Of a stretch of 64,000 nucleotides of DNA, positions 50,204 through 59,477 are shown in pieces. Numbering within the stretch: position 1 is the stretch's first letter; every line of letters begins with the position of its first letter. The stretch is taken from assembly GCF_001187915.1 (NCBI RefSeq), contig NZ_LGIU01000033.1, forward strand, positions 1 to 64,000, written 5' to 3'. The position numbers were made by a program, and so were the translations under genes. The notes under the pieces were generated by a model. That model was not told where the DNA came from, did no database searches, and saw only the letters and a program-made list of their open reading frames with translations. Source of the DNA: Arthrobacter sp. RIT-PI-e (lineage in GTDB: Bacteria > Actinomycetota > Actinomycetes > Actinomycetales > Micrococcaceae).

Positions 50204-52408
50204 TCATGGTGTGCTGTCCGTGTCGTGGGTGGTTCCGACCACGACGGCGGAGACCTCACCGTCCCGGATGGTCAGGTCGAAGGTGGTCCCGGGCCCGTCC
50301 GGCGAGGGAACCGTGACGCGACGGACGCCGTCGGCGGCCTCGAAGGCGTGGAACCGCATCTCCTGCGCCCAGTCGTAGGAGGGACGATCCGACACGGTCC
50401 CGATCGGCAGTACGGCACCCTCCCGGACCCAGGTGGCGGCCTGCATCACCGAGTACACCTTCCGGTGCCAGCGCGGGCCGGCCAGGCGCTCGCCCGTCTC
50501 GAGGTGCGTCCAGGTCCCTTCCGGCAGGTAGAAGGAGACCGCGCCCGAGGATTCCAGGACGGGCGCCACGAGGAGATCCGGACCCAGCATGTACTGGCGG
50601 TCGAGGTGTGCACAGCCCGGATCGTCCGGGAACTCCATGAAGAGGGGACGCATGAGCGGGGTGCCCTCCGCGTAGGCCTCCTCGGCCGCCGTCTGCAGGT
50701 AGGGCATGAGTCGCATCTTCAGCTCGGTGAAGTGGCGCAGGACGTCCACGGACTCCTCGTCCACGAGCCAGGGGACACGGTAGGAGTTGGAGCCGTGCAG
50801 CCGTGAGTGCGAGGACAGCAGCCCGAAGGCGATCCAGCGTTTGAAGATGTCCGGTTCGGGCGTGCCCTCGAATCCGCCGATGTCGTGGCTCCAGAACGAG
50901 AAACCCGACGCGGCCAGGGACAGACCACCGCGCAGCGACTCGGCCATCGCGGAGAACGTCGACTCGCAGTCACCGCCCCAGTGCACCGGCATGGTCTGTC
51001 CACCCGCGGTGGCGGACCGGGCGAAGACCACCGCCTGCCCCTCCCCCAGCTCCTTGGTCAGCAGGTCGAACACCGTCCTGTTGTACAGCTGCGAGTAGTA
51101 GTTGTGCATCCTCACCGGATCGGAGCCGTCGTGCCAGACGACGTCGGTGGGGATCCGCTCCCCGAAGTCCGTCTTGAAGGAGTCGACCCCCTGGGCCAGG
51201 AGCCCCCGCAGCTTCTCCTGGTACCAGAGCACGGCCTCGGGGTTGGTGAAGTCGACCAGGCCCATGCCGGCCTGCCACATGTCCCACTGCCAGACGGAGC
51301 CGTCCGCACGCTTGACCAGGAAACCCTGCTCCAGGCCCTCGCGGAACAGGTGCGAGCGCTGCGCGATGTAGGGGTTGATCCAGGCACACACCTTGAGCCC
51401 GCGGTCGTGGAGCCGCGAGAGCATACCCTCCGGGTCCGGGAAGGTCGCGGGGTCCCAGACGAAGTCGCTCCAGTGGAAGGACCTCATCCAGTGGCAGTCG
51501 AAGTGGAACACCGAGAGCGGCAGCTTCCGCTCCTCCATGCCGTCGATGAAGGAGTTCACGGTCTCCTCGTCGTAGTCCGTGGTGAAGGAGGTGGAGAGCC
51601 AGAGTCCGTAGGACCACGCCGGGATCCGTGACGGCCTCCCCGTCAGCTCCGTGTAGCGGCGGATGATGTCCTTCGGCGAGGGGCCGTGGATGAGGAAGTA
51701 CTGCAGCTTCTGGCCCTCGACGCTGAACTGGTTCCGGGACACCACCTCGGACCCCACCTCGAAGGACACCTTCTCCGGATGGTTCACGAACACCCCGTAG
51801 CCGTCGTTCGTGATGAAGAACGGGATGTTCTTGTAGGCGAGGTCACTGGAGGTGCCGCCGTCCTCGTTCCAGATGTCCACCGACTGCCCGTTCTTCACGA
51901 ACGTGCCGAAGCGTTCACCGAGACCGTACACGTTGGTCCCCACGCCGAGGCTCAGCTGCTCGTGCACGAAGGTGCGCCCGGCGTCGTCCGTGATGACACC
52001 CACGCTGCGCGGGGTGGAGCTGGTCAGGAGTTCACCGTTCCCGAGGAAGTCGACACCCCAGGGGCCCGAGGTGCTGACGCGCGCGGTCAGTCCCCCGGAG
52101 GTGATGCTGACGGTGCCCTCACCGCGCTCGACGACGGGATCGACGGCTGCCCGGTCGACCTCGAAGTGCGGACCGCTGTCCAGCCCGCCCTGGAAGTGCT
52201 CGATCGTGACACCGATGACGTCCTGCATCGGGGTGTCGAAGGTGATGGTCAGCTGCGGGAGGTTCAGGGCGTCGCCGCGGGAGACGATGCGCTTGGTGGG
52301 TGCGTAGACGGTCATCCGCCCGTCCTCGACCACCACGTCCGAGACGTCGCGGGGGTGGAGGGCGGAGAAGCCCTCGCGGTACAGCCAGTATCCGTCGGTG
52401 AATTTCAT
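50204..52408 (-). CDS. GH31 alpha-xylosidase (YicI-like)
   Basis: This 734-aa cytosolic glycosidase has catalytic nucleophile Asp414 in FKTDFGER and acid/base Asp480 in HWGGDCES, at almost the same positions as in E. coli YicI (416 and 482). The N-terminal beta-domain includes GLGERFGTFVKNGQSVDIWN. Likely removes alpha-1,6-xylose from xyloglucan oligosaccharides or isoprimeverose. It overlaps the upstream GH42 gene by 4 bp (ATGA), so both act in one intracellular degradation step series. No signal peptide. Confidence 0.92.
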   Translation of the reverse strand: MKFTDGYWLYREGFSALHPRDVSDVVVEDGRMTVYAPTKRIVSRGDALNLPQLTITFDTPMQDVIGVTIEHFQGGLDSGPHFEVDRAAVDPVVERGEGTVSITSGGLTARVSTSGPWGVDFLGNGELLTSSTPRSVGVITDDAGRTFVHEQLSLGVGTNVYGLGERFGTFVKNGQSVDIWNEDGGTSSDLAYKNIPFFITNDGYGVFVNHPEKVSFEVGSEVVSRNQFSVEGQKLQYFLIHGPSPKDIIRRYTELTGRPSRIPAWSYGLWLSTSFTTDYDEETVNSFIDGMEERKLPLSVFHFDCHWMRSFHWSDFVWDPATFPDPEGMLSRLHDRGLKVCAWINPYIAQRSHLFREGLEQGFLVKRADGSVWQWDMWQAGMGLVDFTNPEAVLWYQEKLRGLLAQGVDSFKTDFGERIPTDVVWHDGSDPVRMHNYYSQLYNRTVFDLLTKELGEGQAVVFARSATAGGQTMPVHWGGDCESTFSAMAESLRGGLSLAASGFSFWSHDIGGFEGTPEPDIFKRWIAFGLLSSHSRLHGSNSYRVPWLVDEESVDVLRHFTELKMRLMPYLQTAAEEAYAEGTPLMRPLFMEFPDDPGCAHLDRQYMLGPDLLVAPVLESSGAVSFYLPEGTWTHLETGERLAGPRWHRKVYSVMQAATWVREGAVLPIGTVSDRPSYDWAQEMRFHAFEAADGVRRVTVPSPDGPGTTFDLTIRDGEVSAVVVGTTHDTDSTP

Positions 52409-54485
52409 GGATGGGGGTTTCCGTTCTCGGTGTGGTCGGTGCCGCTCTTCAGGACCAGGGCGTCGAAGGGGCGCAGTTCTATCCGGGTGCCGTGCAGCAC
52501 GCCGTGGAACAGATCGACGGTCTGCTCGGCGAGCCGCACCACGCGCGGTTCCGCGCCGTGGTTGAGCAGGAAGTGGTGGCCGGCGCGGGTGGCGAGCTCG
52601 ACGTCGTCGGGCAGCTCACCCACGACCGGCGAGGTCAGGCCGGCCTCCGACACCGCGGTGCCGATGATCCGGCCCAGCAGCGCGGCAGGTGCGTCGCACC
52701 CGAGGTACCAGGCCGTGCCCGTGCCGTGGGTGTTGCGCACCACGGCCGGTTGCCCGGCGAGGGGGCCCTCGGCGAAGACGACCACGGCCGAGGAGGTCCC
52801 GCCGTGCAGGCGCAGGTCCTCGGACCAGAGGGAGGCCTCGTACCGACCGGGTGCTCCGGGAGCGGCGGGGGGCGGCGGCCGGGGGGGGGGCCCCGGACGA
52901 CCAGCCCGACCGCCGCGGGGAGCGGACGCCACTCCTCACCGGTGGCACCCAGCAGCTCCGCCAGCACCGAGGGGAACCGGCCCTGGCGCAGGTGCGCATG
53001 CTCGTCCGCCACCGCGCTGAACGGCCCGACGACCGCCGTCCCCCCGGCGTGCCCCCAGGCGGTCAGTACCGCGGCGTGCTCGCTCCTCAGGAGGAACAGG
53101 CTCGGCGCGAGGACCAGGTCGAAGCGATCGAGGGGTGTGCCGGGGTGGACGACCTCCACGGACAGGCCGCGCCCGGACAGGGCCCGGTGGTACGCCTGCA
53201 GCTGCTCCAGCACACCCACCCTGTCACTGGGGAGGTCGGGCGACTCGGCGGCCCACCAGCTGTCCCAGTCGAACAGGACGGCGATGCGCGAGGATGCGGG
53301 TGTGCCCGCGAGGAACCGCAGCTCCTGCAGACGAGCACCGAGATCCGCGACCTCGCGGAACACCCGGGTGTCCTCCCCCGCCAGGGGGAGGACCGCGGAG
53401 TGGAAGCGTTCGGCACCGAAGGCGGACTGCCGGAACTGGAAGAAGCAGATCCCGTCCGCACCGCGTGCGAGGGCGGACATCGAGTCCACCAGCAGCGACC
53501 CGGGGTCCCTGGCGCTGTTGTGCGGGCGCCAGTTCACGGCGGACGTCGCGGATTCCATGAGCAGCCAGGGGTTGCCCCGCGCCAGCCCTCGGCAGAGGTC
53601 GTGCGTCAGGGCACCGAACTCCCAGGTCCTCGTGTCCGCGGGATCGGTGTACCAGTTGTTGCCGATCAGGTCGGTCTCCTCCGCGAAGTCGAAGTAGTCC
53701 GCGCCCCGGAAGAAGCCCATGAGGTTCGTCGTCACCGGCACCCCGGGGGCGTGGCGCCGGATGATGTCCCGCTCGGCGACGAAGAGCTCGAGCAACGAGT
53801 CGGAGACGAAGCGCCTGAAGTTCAGGACGTGGCTGGGGTTGTGCAGGTAGGGAGCCGTCCTCGGCGGGAGGATCTCCTCCCACCTGCCGTACCCCTGGCT
53901 CCAGAACGTGGTGCCCCACGCCGTGTTGAGGGCCTCGATCGACCCGTGACGATCGGTCAGCCAGGTGCGGAAGCAGGCGGCGGTCTCGTCGTCGTAGCTG
54001 ATCTGTCCCAGTTCGTTCCCCACGTGCCACATCATCACCGCGGGGTGCTCGCCGTAGCGCTCCGCGAGCGCCGTCGTGATCCGCCGGGCGGCGCGTCGGT
54101 ACACCGCGGACGACGGCGAGAACTGGTTGCGTGATCCGTACCAGAGGGTGGTTCCCGCCGCGTCGACGGGGAGGGTGTCCGGGTACAGGTGTCCCAGCCA
54201 CGGCGGGGGGGAGGCGGTGGGCGTCGCGAGGCAGACGCTGATACCGGCCTCGTGGGGGAGGGTGAGGATCCGGTCCAGCCACCCGAAGTCCCACTCGTCC
54301 TCGGAGGGTTGCAGGTGCGCCCAGCTGAAGACCCCGAGGGTCACGATGTTGATGCCGGCGCGCTGCATGGACCGGATGTCCTCGGGCCAGGTCTCCTCCG
54401 GCCACTGCTCGGGGTTGTAGTCTGCTCCGAAGAGCAGTCCGGTTCGCTCGGTGACGTCGCCCAGCCCGGGGCTTCGGAGGTGCAT
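52405..54485 (-). pseudogene. GH42 beta-galactosidase, frameshifted in a G10 run
   Basis: The first frame (54485 down to about 52890) gives a normal GH42 barrel: FGADYNPEQWPEE, acid/base Glu158 in MWHVGNELGQ, nucleophile Glu311 in LLMESATSAVNWR, and the trimerisation domain. Sense is lost after LPAAVGLVVRG. It resumes in another frame with RYEASLWSEDLRLHGGTS and the C-terminal VVRNTHGTGTAWYLGCDAPA through to the TGA at 52405. The break coincides with ten consecutive G at 52881-52890. The restored protein would be a complete GH42 (galactosidase or alpha-L-arabinopyranosidase). A base-calling error is as likely as true loss, since the downstream part is still well conserved. Confidence 0.85.
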
Positions 54486-54510
54486 GCGGATCCTTGGTTA
54501 GGTGGTGGAT

Positions 54511-55545
54511 ATGAAGAATCGGAAGACTTCGACGGCCGCTACGATCATCGACGTGGCCAGGGAAGCCGGTGTCTCGACGAGCACGGTGTCCTACGTGATG
54601 AGCGGGAACCGCCCGATCTCGAAGGAGACCCGCGAGGTCGTCGAGTCGGCGATGCAGCGTCTGCGCTACAGTCCGCGATCCAGTGCCAGGGCCCTGGCCT
54701 CGAGCCGCTCCGACGTCCTCGGACTCGTGGTCCCGCTACGTGCCGATGTCAACGTCGGTGTGGTGATGCAGTTCGTGACGGCCGTGGTCACCACTGCCCG
54801 CACGTTCGACAAGGACGTGCTGCTCCTCACCCAGGACGATGCGGGGGGGATCAGCCGGGTCACCTCCCAGTCCATGGTGGACGGCCTCGTGATGATGGAC
54901 ATCGAGGCGAACGATCCCCGTGTCGAGGTGCTCGCGGCGCGGGACAAGCCCGCCGTGCTCATCGGGATGCCCGATGATCCACGGGGTCTCAGCTGCGTGG
55001 ACTTCGACTTCGCGGGTGCGGCCCGGCTCGCCGTCCAGCACCTCGCCGCGCTCGGTCACCGCCGCATCGCGTTCCTCGGGTCCCCTCCGGCATCGCTGCA
55101 ACGCCATGCCACGTACGCGGACCGTGCACTGAACGGGTTCCTGGAGACGTGCAGCAGCCACGGGATCAGCCCGATCTCGGTGGCCTGCGAGGCCAACTCC
55201 CGGAGTCTCGTCCAGGCACTCGATTCGATCTTCTCCGAGCACGAGGCCGTGACCGCACTGATCGTGCACAACGAGGGCCTGCTGCCCATCCTCGGCGAGA
55301 ACCTCTCGCAGCACGGCAGGTCCCTCCCGGAGGACGTCTCCGTGGTCACCATCGCCCCCCTGGAGGTCGCGGGGTCCGCCGTCCGGCCCTGGACCGTGAT
55401 CGCCATTCCTGCCATGGAGGTCGGCCGCGCCGCGGTGGAGATGGTGATGGACCGGATGGATCTCGCCAAGCCCGCCGAGCTCCGGCTCATCGCCCCCGTG
55501 CTGACGGAGGGTGAGACCACGTGCGTTGCGGCGCCGCAGGGGTGA
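54511..55545 (+). CDS. LacI-family transcriptional regulator
   Basis: This 344-aa repressor has an N-terminal HTH ATIIDVAREAGVSTSTVSYV and hinge SARALASSRSDVLGLVVP, followed by a periplasmic-binding-protein-like sensor ending VLTEGETTCVAAP. Two GTG codons lie just upstream; the ATG at 54511 fits AGGTGG best. Only 25 bp separate it from the divergent GH42 start. It likely controls the glycosidase and ABC transporter genes and may bind the palindrome at 59341-59354. Confidence 0.9.
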   Translation: MKNRKTSTAATIIDVAREAGVSTSTVSYVMSGNRPISKETREVVESAMQRLRYSPRSSARALASSRSDVLGLVVPLRADVNVGVVMQFVTAVVTTARTFDKDVLLLTQDDAGGISRVTSQSMVDGLVMMDIEANDPRVEVLAARDKPAVLIGMPDDPRGLSCVDFDFAGAARLAVQHLAALGHRRIAFLGSPPASLQRHATYADRALNGFLETCSSHGISPISVACEANSRSLVQALDSIFSEHEAVTALIVHNEGLLPILGENLSQHGRSLPEDVSVVTIAPLEVAGSAVRPWTVIAIPAMEVGRAAVEMVMDRMDLAKPAELRLIAPVLTEGETTCVAAPQG

Positions 55546-55568
55546 ACGCAGGTCCGGGGACAGCCTGA

Positions 55569-56519
55569 TCATCCCTTGACCGCACCGATCATCACGCCCT
55601 TCGTGAAGTGCTTCTGCACGAAGGGGTACACGAGGAGGATCGGGATCGTGGCGAGCACGATCACCGCCATCTGGAGTGCCGGCCCGGCCGCTGCCCCGGT
55701 TCCGACGTCCACCTGGCCGGGGACCGAGACCCCCTGGAGCACGTAGGACCTCAGGACCACCTGGAGCGGGTTCTTCGCGCTGTCGTTGATGTAGAGGACG
55801 GCGTTGAAGAACGCGTTCCAGTACCCCACCCCGTAGAACAGGGCGATGACCGCCGTGACCGCCTTGGACATGGGCAGGACGATCTGGGACAGGGTGCGCC
55901 ACTCGCTCGCCCCGTCGATCCTCGCGCTCTCCAGGATGCCCTTGTCGATCCCCATGAAGAAGCCCCGGAGGATGATGATGTTGAACACCGAGACGGCCCC
56001 GGGCAGGATCAGCGCCCAGTAGGAGTTGATCAGGCCCAGACCGGACACGAGCAGGTAGGCGGGGATGATGCCCGCGCTGAAGAACATGGTGATGAGCAGC
56101 GTGAACAGGATGGGCGTGTGCGCGAACGATCCGGGCCTGGACAGCCCGTACGCGCACAGGATGGAGACGACCATGCTGATGAACGTGCCCGTCGCGGTCA
56201 CGCCGACGCTGACCAGCACCGCCCGGGTGACCACCCCGCCGTCGAGGATCTGCTGGTACGCCGCGAAGGAGATCTCCCCCGGGATCAGGACCAGGCCCCC
56301 TGCCCGCGTGATGGTGGCCTGGGAGGAGATGCTCGTGAGGACGATCGTGTACAGCGGGCCGAGGACGGCGAGGACCACCATGACGAGGATGATGACCTTG
56401 CCCGCCCGGCCCAGGGCACTCGGCTCCTCCTCCCACGCGGGACGCTCCGCTCCGGTGCGCTGCTTCCGGAAGGTGGCGGTCGTGTTCTTGGACGCCTGGA
56501 CCTTGTCGATGATGCTCAT
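55569..56519 (-). CDS. Sugar ABC permease, LplC type
   Basis: This 316-aa CUT1-type permease has six helices and the EAA loop ESARIDGASEWRTLSQIVLP. The long LplC-like features GGLVLIPGEISFAAYQQIL and GYWNAFFNAVLYINDS are also present. It pairs with the LplB-type permease, overlapping it by 4 bp. Lpl-type importers usually carry oligosaccharides of plant polymers and use a shared MsmK-like ATPase; no ATPase gene is present here, so one elsewhere must serve. Confidence 0.9.
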   Translation of the reverse strand: MSIIDKVQASKNTTATFRKQRTGAERPAWEEEPSALGRAGKVIILVMVVLAVLGPLYTIVLTSISSQATITRAGGLVLIPGEISFAAYQQILDGGVVTRAVLVSVGVTATGTFISMVVSILCAYGLSRPGSFAHTPILFTLLITMFFSAGIIPAYLLVSGLGLINSYWALILPGAVSVFNIIILRGFFMGIDKGILESARIDGASEWRTLSQIVLPMSKAVTAVIALFYGVGYWNAFFNAVLYINDSAKNPLQVVLRSYVLQGVSVPGQVDVGTGAAAGPALQMAVIVLATIPILLVYPFVQKHFTKGVMIGAVKG

Positions 56520-57589
56520 TTGGAGTAGACCCCGCTCTCGCCGAAGATGTGGGCGATCTTGTTGGCGACGAGGATCAGGGCCAGGCTCACCAGACCCTTG
56601 ATGAGCCCGGCCGCCGCACCGTAGCTCCAGTCACCGTTCTGGACGCCGGTGTAGTAGACGAACGTGTCCAGCACCTCTGCCGCATCCGCTCCCACGGCGT
56701 CGCGCTGCAGGATCAGCTGCTCGAAACCGACGGTCAGGGAGTCCCCCAGCCGGAGGATCAGCAGCAGCACGATCACGCTGCGCAACCCCGGGAGGGTGAT
56801 GTGCCACGTCCGCTTCCACCTGCCCGCGCCGTCCACGGCCGCCGCCTCGTACTGTGCGGGGTCGATGGCGCTGAGTGCGGCGAGGAAGACGATGATCCCC
56901 CAGCCGGCGTCCTTCCAGATGGCCTGGGACGTCAGGAGGAACAGGAAGGTGTCCGGATTCGTCATGATGTCCACGGCCTGCCAGCCGTTGGCGCGGAGGG
57001 ACTGGTTGAGCAGCCCTGCCCCGCCGAATATCTGCTGGAAGACGGACACCACGAGGACCCAGGAGAAGAAGTGCGGCAGATAGACCACGGCCTGGATCGC
57101 GGACCGCAGCCGAGGGCTGACCAGTGAGTTGAGCAGTATCGCGAGAGCGATGGGGATCGGGAAGAAGAACACGAGCTGGAAGGCGGTGATGACCAGCGTG
57201 TTCGTGACGGCGTGCCAGAAGTCGGGGTCCGCCAGGACCCTCGTGAAGTTCTCGAACCCCACGAACGGGCTTCCGGGGATCCCCACGTAGGGCGAGTAGT
57301 CCTGGAACGCCACCACGTTCCCCAGCATGGGGACGTAGGCGAAGACCCCGAGGAGTGCCACCGCGGGCAGGGTCATCAGCACGAGGGACCGATCCCGCCT
57401 GAACCGTACCCGTCGGTTCGCCCTCAACCGCGGACGCGCCGTCACCGACCCGACGGACCGTCGTGCGGCATCCGGCCGCGGCGTCGTCGTCGGTGGTGCC
57501 GCCGCCGACGCCGGAGCGGTCGACGACGTGGTGAGCGTGGGTCCGCCCTGCTGTCGCGAGCCGTGCTCGCTCTCCGTCCCCGTGGCCAT
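56516..57589 (-). CDS. Sugar ABC permease, LplB type
   Basis: This 357-aa permease has an unusually long, Pro/Ala/Thr-rich cytoplasmic head (about 1-65). Then come six helices with LMTLPAVALLGVFAYVPMLG, QDYSPYVGIPGSPFVGFENF and the EAA loop YEAAAVDGAGRWKRTWHITL. ATG at 57589 is 8 bp after the binding-protein stop. It ends in a 4-bp overlap with the second permease. Confidence 0.9.
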   Translation of the reverse strand: MATGTESEHGSRQQGGPTLTTSSTAPASAAAPPTTTPRPDAARRSVGSVTARPRLRANRRVRFRRDRSLVLMTLPAVALLGVFAYVPMLGNVVAFQDYSPYVGIPGSPFVGFENFTRVLADPDFWHAVTNTLVITAFQLVFFFPIPIALAILLNSLVSPRLRSAIQAVVYLPHFFSWVLVVSVFQQIFGGAGLLNQSLRANGWQAVDIMTNPDTFLFLLTSQAIWKDAGWGIIVFLAALSAIDPAQYEAAAVDGAGRWKRTWHITLPGLRSVIVLLLILRLGDSLTVGFEQLILQRDAVGADAAEVLDTFVYYTGVQNGDWSYGAAAGLIKGLVSLALILVANKIAHIFGESGVYSK

Positions 57590-57597
57590 CGTGCCCC

Positions 57598-59289
57598 CTA
57601 CGCCAGGAACCCGGCGTAGAACTCCCGGAGCTCCTCGCCGCCCTTGCTCTTCCACGAGGCCAGTTCGGCGTCGAGGTCGGCCATGGTCCTGCGCCCGCGG
57701 ATGATGTCCTTCGCGAGGTCGTCGAACGGGGTACCCAGGGACGCGAACTTGGGGGGCTCCTGGATCTGCATGCCGAAGAAGACGTCCTCCACGACGTTCG
57801 GGGCCTGCCGCGCTTCCCACTCGGACTGCGCCTGCACCAGTCCGGGGTACTGCACCATCGAGTTCACGATCGGGCTGTTCACCAGGAAGGCGTAGGTGCT
57901 CGTGACCTCCTCCGTGCCCTTGGCGGTGGCCCGGGGGACTCCCTGCTCGTCGCGGGTGTAGTGCACGCCTTCCACACCGTTGACGATGAGCGCGTTCTCC
58001 TCGGTCCCGAACGGGGCAGCCATGAAGTTGGCCAGCGCCAGCATCTCCTCCACCTTCGCGGGGTCGGCCTTCTTGATGAAGCTGAAGATGGCCGCGGGCT
58101 GGGCACGGAACAGTGTGGGTGTGCCACCGTCCGGGGCGAAGTAGTCCAGGGGCTGCATGTCGAACCGGGGGTTCGAGGGCAGCGTGCGGGCCAGGGCCTC
58201 GTGCCAGGATCCCGTGCCGTCCGTCGTCATGAGCGTGGCGCCGGACTCGAAGCGCGGCTTCGCCTGCTGGGCGTTGCCCGCCACGGCGTCGGGGTGGACC
58301 GAGCCGTCCGCGAAGAGCTGCGCCGTCCATTCCAGGGCGGCCCGGTACTCCTCCGTCTCGAACCTGTGCTTGAGCTGGTCACCCTCCTGCTTCCACTTCG
58401 GCACCACGCCGAACATGATCTGGGCACCGTTCCACACGTCCTCGGAACCCCACCGGTTCTTGGACTCGTCGGTGAGTTCCTTGGCGACGGCGCGGTACTC
58501 GTCCGCCGACGTCGGGGGCTGCACACCCAGCTCCTCGAAGAGGTCCGCCCTGTAGAAGATGGCGTCGGAGATCAGGGCGCCGGGGTACGGAAGTCCGTAC
58601 AGACCCCCTTCGAAGCAGCCCATCTTCCACGCCGCCGTCGGGATGTTGGCGAGGTTCGGGTACTTGAGGACCTTGTCGCCCGCGATGAACTCCGCGAGGT
58701 CCTGGAACACGCCCGACGCGGCCTGCCCGAAACGCGGAGGGAGGTTCCACCCGGGGATGACCATCCAGTCCGGGACGTCCTTCGGCGAGGCGAGCACCGT
58801 CTGCACCTTGTCCGCGTAGGCGTTGCCGTCGTTGACCTGGAACTCGATCGTGGCGCCGAGCTGTTCGTTGACCTGCGCGTAGTAGCTGTTCCGCGGCAGG
58901 CCCGGCGGCACCGCCCACCAGGCCGGGGTCATGGCCGTGTACGTGCCACCGCTCCCCGGGGCCTCCGTGACCGACTTCACGAGGGAGGGAATGGTGGTGA
59001 AGCCCGGCGTGGACCCGTTCACCGAGGCGATGTCGGGTGTGACGAGCTCGAGCGGCTTGTAGGTCGGGACGATCTTGTCCAGCGCCTCCGTCATGCCCCC
59101 CGCGGTGGTGGCCTGGGGTGTGGATGCCCCGGAGCAGGCGGTGAGCGTCGCGGGAGCCGCTGCGAGGAACACCGCCCCGCTGAGGACCCCGAGGAACGAG
59201 CGGCGGCTGAACCCCGACGTCGCCTCGTCGAGCGGATGGGTTGCCGTACCGGTGCGGCGCTTCGCCTGGCCGCGGGGTGAACCGAGCAT
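57598..59289 (-). CDS. Tat-exported sugar-binding lipoprotein (LplA-like)
   Basis: This 563-aa extracellular binding protein has a twin-arginine signal SGFSRRSFLGVLSGAVF followed by the lipobox ATLTAC, so it is exported folded and lipidated. Family 1-type features include PDWMVIPGWNLPPRFG and YGLPYPGALISDAIFYRADL. ATG at 59289 follows GAAGGAG by 8 nt; a GTG three codons upstream is too close to that site. It defines ligand choice for the Lpl-type importer, probably a xylose- or galactose-containing oligosaccharide. Confidence 0.9.
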   Translation of the reverse strand: MLGSPRGQAKRRTGTATHPLDEATSGFSRRSFLGVLSGAVFLAAAPATLTACSGASTPQATTAGGMTEALDKIVPTYKPLELVTPDIASVNGSTPGFTTIPSLVKSVTEAPGSGGTYTAMTPAWWAVPPGLPRNSYYAQVNEQLGATIEFQVNDGNAYADKVQTVLASPKDVPDWMVIPGWNLPPRFGQAASGVFQDLAEFIAGDKVLKYPNLANIPTAAWKMGCFEGGLYGLPYPGALISDAIFYRADLFEELGVQPPTSADEYRAVAKELTDESKNRWGSEDVWNGAQIMFGVVPKWKQEGDQLKHRFETEEYRAALEWTAQLFADGSVHPDAVAGNAQQAKPRFESGATLMTTDGTGSWHEALARTLPSNPRFDMQPLDYFAPDGGTPTLFRAQPAAIFSFIKKADPAKVEEMLALANFMAAPFGTEENALIVNGVEGVHYTRDEQGVPRATAKGTEEVTSTYAFLVNSPIVNSMVQYPGLVQAQSEWEARQAPNVVEDVFFGMQIQEPPKFASLGTPFDDLAKDIIRGRRTMADLDAELASWKSKGGEELREFYAGFLA

Positions 59290-59340
59290 GATCAGCACTC
59301 CTTCGTGGAAATCAGGGACGAGCGACTTCCCGACGGATCG

Positions 59341-59354
59341 TCGAAGCGCTTCGA
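59341..59354. promoter_or_regulatory. LacI-type operator palindrome
   Basis: TCGAAGCGCTTCGA is a perfect 14-bp palindrome with the central CG of LacI-family sites. It lies in the divergent gap between the binding-protein and GH3 genes. The LacI protein at 54511-55545 is the obvious candidate. Confidence 0.78.
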
Positions 59355-59477
59355 TTGGCTACAGCGTAGGCTAAGCACACCTCGCCGACAAGACCCGGAT
59401 GTGCCGTGGCTCACACGACGGCGGCCGGCGGCGCCCGTGCCCCGGCAACGACGATTCGACCGACCGACAGGATTCCC

